Source: Marthasterias glacialis (Eukaryota; Echinodermata; Asteroidea; Forcipulatida; Asteriidae). From it: a stretch of DNA of 64,000 bases. This document shows, one piece after another, positions 55,547 through 64,000 of this stretch. The stretch is taken from positions 9,158,328 to 9,222,327 of the forward strand of contig OU452239.1 in the NCBI GenBank assembly GCA_911728455.2. Direction: 5' to 3'. Below the pieces are notes generated by a model. That model ran no database searches. It was not told the DNA's origin and saw only the letters and a program-made list of their open reading frames with translations. The stretch's first letter is position 1; each line of letters begins with the position of its first letter. Made by a program: the position numbers and the translations under genes.

Positions 55547-58500
55547 CTGAAAAGTTAAAAAAACATTTGTCCGAGATTCAAGATCCAAAAATAAATTCAT
55601 CATGAAATTGAATTGCATAAAAATAACAGAAAGAATCAATATTCAAATCTGCATTTTAGAACAATATTTATAATCCAGCGATACACTTCAAATTATAATG
55701 CAAATACACACTACACCCGTAGAGAAATGTTTCCATTAGCCATATTAGAATTTTATTTTTTTTTTTTTCACAAGACAAAAAAAAAAAACCCCACACAAAA
55801 CAAAAATAATCTTTAGCCCGGATGCAACAATTAACATATAAAATAATAGAGATATTTAGACATTGATTGGAATATCCATCAAAGAACATTATAAGGAAAA
55901 CAAAAGTAAGGATGCAAAAAGATGCAAAACGGGGAGAGGCGATACAGCAGTATGGGGGTCAGTGTAAAGTTTGTACCATCTGAAAAAATCATAAGACAAA
56001 CTTACAAGTAGCACACAACCACATGATACTAGCAACCATACATGTAGTAATAAATCATCCAATTCAATATAATGGGCTTCAATCACAACTGTGAATGTCC
56101 GCCAAAATGATCTCACAAGAAGCCCATTGCCTTAGTCCCGTTCACAAAGTACCACAAGCAGCACAGTTTTGATCGCTGCACTTTGCATTTTTGTGTAAAG
56201 ACGTTGTGCCGTGGCTAAATGATCGAAGGGCGGTGATGCAAAGTGTCCATCCCACTAGAGCAAGATTGTTCAGGCAGTTGCTCCGATAGGCGGAGCTTAA
56301 CTCTCTTGCTGGAAAATTGTTTTCACTAATGTGACCGCAAACGTTTGACCACTCGAGCGTGAAGCACACATTCTCACCCAACAGAAAGCTTTCGTTCAAA
56401 GGCCAATTTTACAAACTCTTTTAGCACCTTGAAGATACTGTTTTACAGCAAAATAAGGAATAAAAGATGTCTCACTTATTGAATTCCCCTTCATATAACT
56501 CATTGAGATCGGCCAACATGTCCATGTTATTGGTCTTTATTTCCTCTGTTTTATCAAACAGTAATGTCAAACACTTTTTGAGTACACAACCACAAATCTT
56601 TCCATTTCCTTTTGAAGGGATTGCATAATAGCAACCTGATTTTATTTACCATCATTTTAGCAACCATAGTAACTTTGGGTGCGTGGTGTGGAGGGTGAAC
56701 ACCGACAAAACTACAGCTTTAAAAGAAACGGCCTTTGTGCCTCAGGCTTCACTGCTTTTTTGTGTGTAAGCTTGGGCGACAAAAGTCGCCAATGGTAAGA
56801 AAGAGGGGTATAGTGAGTCCAGTTGACAAGTCACCTGTGGTAAGGAAAGGGTTAATGGATTGGTTCATTTGATCCTAGGCTCAATGTTTGTTTCAGCTGA
56901 TGAATGTTGTTCTTACGTACCTGCATAGCCTTGGAGGACAAGTAGCTTTCTTCTTCATAACCAGAATTCCAGTAGTAAGAGCAAGGTTCCGTTAAGTTGG
57001 CATCTAAGAATATTCCACTCATTGCTTCTGAGACCAGACTGAGGAGTCAAAATCATCACATATTCTTGTTAAATACTGTACATGTCCTACTGAGAAGACA
57101 CAGGTGCTGTAAAAACTCACCAACAGGGGAAGAAAAAAAAACACGTATTTGAACATCAATTTCAGGGCCTTTCTGGACACTCTCATTACTAGTGTCATTC
57201 AGATTACAAAATGTATCATGTTAAAGAAAATTCTGTACTCTTTCATGATAAAAAAAATCCTTTTTAATAGAGCGCTTTATCCACAGGCTTCTCAAAGCGT
57301 CTACTATTTTTAAGACAGGTTTTTGAAGTTTTTTGAATTATGAGACCCACTTATGTAGCACCTTGTAAGGGTTCACAAGGTGCTGCAGCGCATTCAGCAG
57401 CCACTGCCAGAAAAACCGGGGCAAACCCCTTCGCTTAGCAATAAGTGTAACTGGGTTCTTTTACGTGCATTACACAACACAAGGGACCTACGGCTTAACG
57501 TCCCAGACGAAGAACGAAAAAAAGGTTTTTTTTGCTTAAAAACACAAGTGTCAAGACCAGCTAATCCCATTGAGCAATGTTGGTTCTGAAAAGAACCATA
57601 GTTTTTACTTGAAACTCATCTTCGGGTTCTTCTTGATACAGATGCACGTTGCTAAATGCCAAACTGAATATGAAACCATCTCTTTAGCCAAATCATCCAA
57701 GTGGGAAAAAGCAGACAATGACGAAGTCTTACAGTTTTCTTTTGTCGATTTCTTCTGAGGTCATACTGGAGCCATACAGCTTGAGTTGCCATGATTGTAG
57801 TAAACCTTTCTGTACGTCAGCACCATCGGCTGCAACCGGATCTGTTGACATACACATGAGTCACGTCATTTTAACAAAACATCAGTGTTAAAACATCACC
57901 GACAACGTTAAAATCTGAGAAACTGAGGTTTTTTTAAATTTAAAAGCCAGTCTGTTTTCTGTACTGGTTAACAAAAGGCAACAGGTATACATTGAGCAAG
58001 TTCGAGAAAGGACCATAGTTAACCATAGTTCGACTAACTCTGTTGAAACGCACCCTAGTTGATGATGGTTGGACTAGTCTAGTCGACGATTCAAGACCAG
58101 CCTATCGAGGTTGGTCGCATTGCTGGTTAACAATCATGACATTAACTGTTTGACCAATACATGCAGATGTCAAATTTCGCTTTGCATTCGCATGAAGAAT
58201 GAACTGGGCTTAATGGTCATCAAATGGGCACCAGTCCAATCCAAAGTGACTGGTCTGAGAGCAGAAAGTGACTTACGGTTATCTTTAATAGTGAGTGTCC
58301 ATTTCCCAGACGGCTTCTCGCCCCAACACCTCACCGTGGAGAATGTCCAGCTCTTAAGCCCCTCTGAAGAGCTGCAATAACGATCAAAATTACACGATCA
58401 AAATGCCACTACAAAGAAAGGAGTTTGTGGTATTGCTGTATCAGGGTACCAAAGTCTTTCTCTCCTAAAATAGCATTTACGTTACACCTCAGTTTGAAAG

Positions 58501-61500
58501 CGTCAAAATGCTGTATCTCGCTTAAAATATAGCGGAGGTACACACAAAACCAATAGGTGCTGAGATGCAACGTTTTCTCGCGCGAGATATAAATTCATTA
58601 TAAAATCAAATTACAGTGTTGTTTTACTGACAGGACGATACGAAGGTTGTTATGATTAATGACTACCCAATTTACTCAAGGTAATTGATAACAACAACAA
58701 TATAGAAGTAGAATAGAAAGCATGTTTATCCAACAATCAAATTCATGTTTAAACCAGACTCTTCCCTTGAACCCCTCGCCCCCTTTGTCTCCCTCTTCTT
58801 TGTTCATCCATTGCATCTTCTGACTGCTCTCTGCCTCTCTCTTTTCACTTCTTTCCACTTGACTGCTTCTGTTACTCCAGTATACTTGTATGTGTGTATT
58901 GTACTGTCATTTAGCCTCTGAGAAAGACACTGCTAGGGTCAAAACGTGAGGCCATTGACAATTTTTGCAATAAAAGCATAGACTAAACAATTGTGGACTT
59001 ACTCATCCTTCTTCCTTCTTGCTCCAATGACAGAGGTTGTTCCGCTTGGGCAGACCAGCTGAATCTGAAGCATTCCTCTCTTCAAGTGAGTGAGGGACAC
59101 TGTGACTAAAACATGCTCTAATGTCTGAAGCTCATTCTTGTCGGCAGAGGAATTGGAAACTAAAACGGTAAGAAATATATTGTCACGTCGGTGTAAGGAG
59201 GCAGTATCTCCTGAAATAGCGTTTACACAAAAGTTTCAGAATGTCAAAATGTTGTGTCTCGCTTTAGATAACTCGATGCACACACAAAGTCAATGGGTGC
59301 CGAGATCAACCTCGTTCACTGAGCATTTTTGCGCGAGATATGAGCCTGTCGCAAAATCAAGCTTCGACCCTGTTGCACTGACACTATGATAGGAAAACAG
59401 ATATCAGAGGCATTGCAGACTCTGTCTGCCTCTCAGAAGCCAAGACGTCTCCATCTTCAAAGAAGAAATCAAGAAGGTATAAATCTTACATCCTTATTCT
59501 TATAAATTTCAGTTTGCCATACACCTATGTGTGATGAGCACTGTATACTCAGTGCTTTCGAGTCCTGTGGAAAAAAATCCACAGGCAACTCGGGTAGGAT
59601 TCGAACCCACGACTCCCGCAAGACTAAAGCAGATGTCTTAACCACTAGACCACCGAGCACGCCCGCTGACGAGGGCTTTCCACAGGACTCGAAAGCACTG
59701 AGTATACAGTGCTCATCACACATCGGTGTAAGGCAAATTGAAATTTATATTCATTCCCCCGATGCAAATATTAACATCTATCTAATCCTCATTCTTGTTA
59801 TTAGACTTTTACCTGTTTGGCTCACTGATATCGTCTTCCCTGCGTAGATCTTCTTATTTTCAGTCACGACATCGATGTTGATAGAAGTCAGCCAGGGTAC
59901 GGTGTGCCACGCTTTAGCAGCGTTAACCAGCCGCCAGGCACTCATGAGGCCAAAGCCATGCTTGTGTGAGTGGTGAAAACCCCCCGCATTGGTGATCCAC
60001 ACTGCGTTCTTCTCGTCCACCTATTTCACAAGAAATTGAACAGAAGCGGAAATGAGAATGGGAGTGGTCTCCTGGAGGTTAAACAAAAAAACTTAAATGC
60101 ACAGGGTGTTGTGTCTGAGGTGGTATAAAGGCTCTCTACATCGCACTGAAAACTAGATTTGGTTGTGTCTTTTATTCGTAGATTGCATGGTCAAAAGATT
60201 CTTTGTAAATGCAGCCATATTAACACTCCCAATCCCTGCAGAGCTCACCCTTAGCACTAGCCCGGTGTACATTGTCTAGTAAAAACTGCTATGGGCTAAG
60301 CAAACACCACTTCTCAACTTGCCCTGTGGGCTACTAAAAACTGTGCAACTTACTTGTCTATAATGCTCATACTGCTTCCTTTTCAGATGTGAATAATACA
60401 TTTCAGAAATGTGTTAATTTATTTTCGAGTGTGCGAATGTTAGTTCATTTGACAGTTAAACTGGCTGTGATCGCTACCATTAGTATCAGGAAGATACATT
60501 TATGACAATACATGTTTAAAATTTGGGCAACAAAAACTTCCTAGAGGCTAGTACAATGCACAGTTTACTGGCCCCTTGGGCTACTTTACAAAAATCATAA
60601 GCGCAAGGCCTGCCGCGTAACATTTACCAGTGAGTTGGCCAGTGGGTTGTTTACAGCTGAACAACTTGTGGTGTGTCCAGTAAAAGGACGTAACGACAAG
60701 TTCCTGATAAAAGGGCGCAAACAAACGACGTGAAATTTTGTATTTCAAGAAAACTGAGCAGGCAAATTTTATCAATTTTTCCCCATTCAAAAGTTCCTAT
60801 AGGAAGGTTAAATTCTGCATGGGAATGGGAAAACGTGTCTTTGGGTTAATTCTAGCGACAAAAATGAAACATTAACGTCATATTTTTCATGTCAGTAATC
60901 TGGAGCATTTGAACGGTTTTATGTTAAGATCTTTTGTGAATTTGATCTTAAACTTACAAACATGATAAAGAAAATTTAAAAATATATATCTACATATATA
61001 ATTTAAGGCATGTAGGCTGAGCAAAGAAAATTTGGCTGATGCTGGACTTGAACCCGCGACCTCCCGAATACCGTACAAGTGCTCTGACCAATGGAGCTAA
61101 CCAGCCCTACAAGGATTTCGCATATCGGTCGTAATTCCCGCATATCGGCCCAAATTCCCCCGTAATTGCCCGATATGCTACCTTGTGCCTGGGGAGAAAC
61201 CTGATGGTCTTCTTAACACCAACCTTTAATGCTGTATGGATAATGATATGTTGTATATCTCTCCATGTTAAGCATGGCTTAGCCTGAAGCATGAGAGCAA
61301 TCATTCCTGCAGCTAGGGGTGCTGCTGCGGACGTACCGGTGTGACTCGACGTACAGCCGGTACCCTTCGCTAAAGTCCAGTCTGTAGTAACCTGTACCCC
61401 AAAAAAAAAAAAAAAACATTGATACACACGAACTGGAAAGCATCCATGCAGTCGATTTCACAAAGCGTTTAGATCAATCTTATGATGAGTAAATGTTTGA

Positions 61501-64000
61501 ATCAATCTTAATTGCTAAGGAAAGTGTGATGTCACAATACAAATCACTATGCATCTTAACGTTATGATGATTCCTAAGTTAGGAAGAGTGTGGTGAAATC
61601 GACTGCTGGCCCATTTACAACAATAGCAACCTTTATCATTAACATGACCAGTTTATACTCAAGAGAACAGTCTTCAAGCGCCTTGAGCGTCTATTAGGCG
61701 GATTTTGGCGCTATATAAATTTACATTATTATTATTATTATTAATAATCTACCTCGATGAGCAAGCTGGTTCAACATTTCTCAGTACAAATTGTTCATGT
61801 ACTACATCTACAGTAGGTAAAAAGGATACACACACATTTTAACATTATAACATAAAGTAATAAACCAAAAGGGAAACTGATTGAGTACATGTAGATTCTA
61901 CATGCTGATTCTACAGCTGTTAGTCTACCATTTTTGTAGAGAAACAGCTGTGTAATAAAACACCAAAAGAAATAAATAACCCTAAGTCATGTAAGTGTCT
62001 GTTCATGTTATTTAACTTATACACCAACGTATCACTAGAACATACTACATGTTTACATTTGATAAAAAGACCAGCGAAAAATTTATTTCCAAAACATAAC
62101 CAGCTTCAAAAAAGCTTTCCTCAAAACGCTGCGTTGCTACTGCATACCCGGTTTGCCGGTTGGTGGAAACGGCGACAGAATGTCTGAAAACTAGGATCCA
62201 GATCTTGGAAGGTATGTTGAAATGATGGCATTTGCACTTTGGGGTAATCCCTGGAGTTACTGGTTTCAAGGAGCTTGTGCGAACAGAATCCTCTACACAA
62301 GAGGAGTAGATCAAAGAGCAGGATTTCTTTACATCCGAAGAAAATATCAACTGATCTCCTTCTCCAGGCAGACAGAAAAAAAAAGGCAGAATTCAGATAA
62401 AAAAATTTCATCTCTGGTAATGCATCTTCGCCCTTTTTCAAGTTTATCTAATGGTGCAGTGATATCAACGAAAAACAATCCTGATATCAGGACAAATCAG
62501 AGGTGCGAGAGACGTAACATGGAAGACATTGATCTGAAGATGGGGGTGACTTACAATGTTCCGTTTATTGGCAGCCCCGCTGCTGAATGTTACTGCTAAC
62601 ATGGAGGCACACTGCTCTGCGTAATACGGCATCTGACCAGACTCATCAACAGCTCCTGCAGAAAAAAAAAAAAAAAAATGAAAATAAATACATTAAAAAA
62701 CAATAATGACTAGTTATCTGTATATTACCTTTCTCAAGGAAAAAGTTTAGAAAACATGATGCTAAAATGCCATGGCAACTCTTCCCCTTTTGGACATTTC
62801 AAGACATCCATTTAAATGCAACTTTAAGTCCATTCTGCCACTCGCCAAACTTCACAAAAATTACGGCATCATAAATTTGAAATTTTCAAGCATTTTCCAT
62901 TTCAGGCCTGATACTTTACGGAGGCAGCGGAGGCAATTGCCTCTGTGGCCCCTGGTCATCGCCTTGGTGCCCTTGAAATGTTCCAGTACAAATTTACAAT
63001 TTCATCATAGAGGTGCCCTTTATCAAGAAGAAAATGCCTTGGTGGCCTTGCCCTTTATGGAACGGAGCAATCAGGCCTGCATTTGCTACCCAGGAAATAC
63101 TATCTGTAAAAACTAACTGGTTCTTAAGACCTTAGTGCCTTTGACTATCCTCCTCAATCCTCCAAAATCCTCCACTCTATGGTAATTAAACTCAAAAAAT
63201 GTTTGGACTTCAGATTTTAAAGATTATACCTAGCCCTATTTTAACAACTTGTTGAACAAATAGAGTCTCTGTGAGCATCTTTTTCAATAAATATTGTTAA
63301 AAATCTGTTAACACAATTTAAGTCAATCACAACCACATTTATGCGCAATATTGCTTAGTTCTTGTCCAATTTCAATGTTTTTGTAAGTTTTTTGTTTAAA
63401 GCCCCAGCTCATCATTGGTAAACTGACTGTAAATGCTTCCATACTTTGGCACAAATCAAGACATTTGCAATAAAACCACACCTGTGAAAATGTCAGCTCA
63501 TTTCATTGTTTCATTTGCAAGAAAACGGTAAAATTGCATTCAGTATTTATTTTTGTACGCATTCCTATAGGCAGAGTTTCCGTCTTGAGACGAAAACTAA
63601 TTTTGGATCTTATTTCATTTATCATCGAAAAACGATAACACTTCAGGCAGAAATATTTCAAGGAAAGTTTTCTACCATCATTATCTTTACACCATGTAAG
63701 GTATATGTAAATCTGTGAACAATTATGGGGATTTTTTTTTCTTACCAATGTTGAACTGGGGCTTTAATGTTGCCCATTAGTTATTATTAATATTGTAACT
63801 TGTCATGCAATTTGACCTTGGGGTCACTGTGTTAACGTCAATAAAATATACCAATAAATAACAATTTTCATTTGGTCTTGTAGTCTCAAATCCTACAAAA
63901 CTAGACAATTTCCTGAATAGGATTTGGAAGGTTAGGGTTCTAACGTACCTATGGTTACGGTGTACATTGAGTTTGCATAGCCATCATAGTTACAGTTATC
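54218..64000 (-). CDS. PCSK7: Proprotein convertase subtilisin/kexin type 7, 5'-truncated by window edge (9 exons)
   Basis: Joined on the minus strand: 64000-63949, 62655-62555, 61391-61224, 60020-59813, 59159-59003, 58371-58277, 57841-57733, 57038-56921, 55546-54218. All junctions keep the frame (778 codons plus TAG). PCSK7 is a membrane-anchored, calcium-dependent serine protease that cleaves precursors after basic residues in the secretory pathway. Seen in order: end of the catalytic domain ([18 protein letters not shown]), the active-site segment [10 protein letters not shown] domain ([30 protein letters not shown]), stalk, one membrane helix, and a cytoplasmic tail. [10 protein letters not shown] and [10 protein letters not shown] point to PCSK7 rather than furin. 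Signal peptide, prodomain and the catalytic Asp and His lie off the right edge. The tail of about 420 residues far exceeds the roughly 100 residues known in vertebrates. Confidence 0.96.
56921..57038 (-). CDS. PCSK7: PCSK7 exon, luminal stalk
   Basis: 118 nt, ending in phase 0. The acceptor is tgactcctcag; the donor is cag|gtacgt. It encodes [20 protein letters not shown] and [24 protein letters not shown] and the EPC/EE spacing match the vertebrate PCSK7 stalk. One N-glycosylation sequon (NLT) is present. Confidence 0.9.
57267..57560 (-). repeat. SINE body, head mostly lost
   Basis: Minus-strand copy in a PCSK7 intron, from the gcgctttatccacagg end to cacaagtgtcaagacc. Shares gcagccactgccagaa with 33401-33596, defining a subfamily distinct from 331-735. 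Confidence 0.82.
57733..57841 (-). CDS. PCSK7: PCSK7 exon, end of P domain and stalk
   Basis: 109 nt. The acceptor is atgtcaacag; the donor is aact|gtaaga. It encodes [16 protein letters not shown], the last P-domain strand, then a charged stalk [10 protein letters not shown]. Confidence 0.92.
58277..58371 (-). CDS. PCSK7: PCSK7 exon, P domain
   Basis: 95 nt. The acceptor is cgttattgcag; the donor is aacc|gtaagt. It encodes [20 protein letters not shown] and KWTLTIKD, the [11 protein letters not shown] hallmark of PCSK7 where furin has WAFMTTHSWDE. Confidence 0.95.
58440..58645 (+). repeat. Dispersed repeat in a PCSK7 intron, copy 1
   Basis: Order of blocks tctctcctaaaatagc, gtcaaaatgctgtatctcgc, ggtgctgagat, gcgcgagatata matches 59185-59400. 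Confidence 0.7.
59003..59159 (-). CDS. PCSK7: PCSK7 exon, P domain
   Basis: 157 nt. The acceptor is accgttttag; the donor is atga|gtaagt. It encodes [32 protein letters not shown] and VIGARRKKD, matching the LEHV.VTVSITH and L.CPSG P-domain strands of PCSK7. Confidence 0.94.
59185..59400 (+). repeat. Dispersed repeat in a PCSK7 intron, copy 2
   Basis: Order of blocks gtatctcctgaaatagc, gtcaaaatgttgtgtctcgc, gggtgccgagat, gcgcgagatatga matches 58440-58645. Confidence 0.7.
59503..59747 (-). mobile_element. Composite element: tRNA-like core inside about 69-bp inverted repeats
   Basis: Left arm 59503-59571 and right arm 59679-59747 are near-perfect inverse copies (aaatttcagtttgcc, gtatactcagtgctttcgag). 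Between them on the minus strand is a tRNA-like stretch with ggtggtctagtggttaagac and gggttcgaatcc. A related copy is at about 9950-10110. Confidence 0.8.
59813..60020 (-). CDS. PCSK7: PCSK7 exon, end of catalytic domain and start of P domain
   Basis: 208 nt, in phase 0. The acceptor is cttgtgaaatag; the donor is acag|gtaaaa. It contains [19 protein letters not shown] and [11 protein letters not shown], the conserved HxHGFGL segment that ends the subtilisin fold, and then the first P-domain strand. Confidence 0.95.
61034..61106 (-). pseudogene. tRNA-like sequence (degenerate tRNA or SINE head)
   Basis: 73 nt. The acceptor arms GGCTGGT/ATCAGCC pair, with a D arm and the B-box gggttcaagtcc. 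The anticodon stem is weak and position 33 is C instead of U. It lies in a PCSK7 intron. Confidence 0.6.
61224..61391 (-). CDS. PCSK7: PCSK7 exon with active-site serine
   Basis: 56 codons, phase 0-0. The acceptor is ggggtacag after a T run; the donor is aag|gttggt. It contains [13 protein letters not shown], then [15 protein letters not shown] with the nucleophilic Ser in GTSAAAP, and [17 protein letters not shown]. The GTSAAAP wording (furin has GTSASAP) supports PCSK7. Confidence 0.97.
61450..61605. mobile_element. MITE with gtcgatttcaca ends
   Basis: Left cagtcgatttcacaaagcg, right gtggtgaaatcgactg. Lies in a PCSK7 intron. Confidence 0.7.
61685..61747 (+). repeat. SINE 3' end with ATT tail
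   Basis: Short 3' fragment: ggattttggcgctatataaa followed by (att)n. Matches the 3' end of 4913-5237. Confidence 0.6.
62555..62655 (-). CDS. PCSK7: PCSK7 exon, catalytic domain
   Basis: 101 nt, ending in phase 0. The acceptor is tttctgcag; the donor att|gtaagt. It encodes [20 protein letters not shown] and VTFSSG, with the YAExCA motif typical of kexin-family catalytic domains. It leads directly into VTTDW of the next exon. Confidence 0.95.
62656..63948 (-). other. PCSK7 intron
   Basis: 1.3 kb, starting with an A run at 62661 and holding the MITE at 63395-63768. No other gene seen. Confidence 0.8.
63395..63768 (+). mobile_element. MITE-like element, aagcccc-end family, copy 3
   Basis: Ends tttaaagccccag and ctggggctttaa form the terminal inverted repeat. 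Lies in the PCSK7 intron nearest the window edge. This is the best-preserved copy for the ends. Confidence 0.82.
63949..64000 (-). CDS. PCSK7: PCSK7 exon, catalytic domain (partial at window edge)
   Basis: Encodes [17 protein letters not shown] plus the first base of Gly. The donor on the minus strand is atag|gtacgt. DGYANSxYTVTIG is the conserved stretch downstream of the oxyanion-hole region in kexin-type proteases. The exon continues beyond the window. Confidence 0.92.

Overview
This is a eukaryotic, intron-rich, A+T-rich and repeat-rich genomic window. It holds parts of two protein-coding genes arranged tail to tail. I infer a marine deuterostome invertebrate, most likely an echinoderm (possibly a sea star). 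The basis is the dense set of short inverted-repeat elements, the tRNA-headed SINEs, and the family content (a GABA-B-type receptor and a PCSK7-type convertase). The species is not proven by the sequence.

Gene 1 (+ strand, 16208-39280) is a metabotropic GABA-B-type receptor (class C GPCR). I can place 16 coding exons with matching splice phases. They encode 727 residues: most of the Venus-flytrap ligand-binding domain, all seven membrane helices, and a short C-terminal coiled coil ending in TGA at 39278-39280. The signal peptide and first roughly 100-150 residues are not recognisable in the window; I infer that they lie upstream of base 1 or in short exons I cannot see. One intron is GC-AG.

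Gene 2 (- strand, 54218-64000, continuing past the right edge) is proprotein convertase subtilisin/kexin type 7 (PCSK7). Nine coding exons give 778 residues in one continuous frame: the end of the catalytic domain including the active-site serine, the P domain, the stalk, the single membrane helix, and an unusually long cytoplasmic tail of about 420 residues. The tail lies in one 1.3-kb terminal exon and carries an acidic cluster, degenerate repeats and several paired cysteines.

Layout: 1-16207 has no recognised gene and holds SINEs, inverted-repeat elements and a mixed direct/inverted repeat array. 16208-39280 is the receptor gene, whose introns hold a 46-bp minisatellite, a degenerate minisatellite and many MITE-like elements. 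39281-54217 is the intergenic gap between the two 3' ends, with nested mobile elements, an expanded fold-back element, a hAT-like element with an 8-bp target duplication, and an RTE-like retrotransposon fragment. 54218-64000 is PCSK7. I saw no CRISPR, operon, prophage or bacterial feature. The two genes have no obvious pathway link: one is a surface neurotransmitter-type receptor and the other a secretory-pathway protease.
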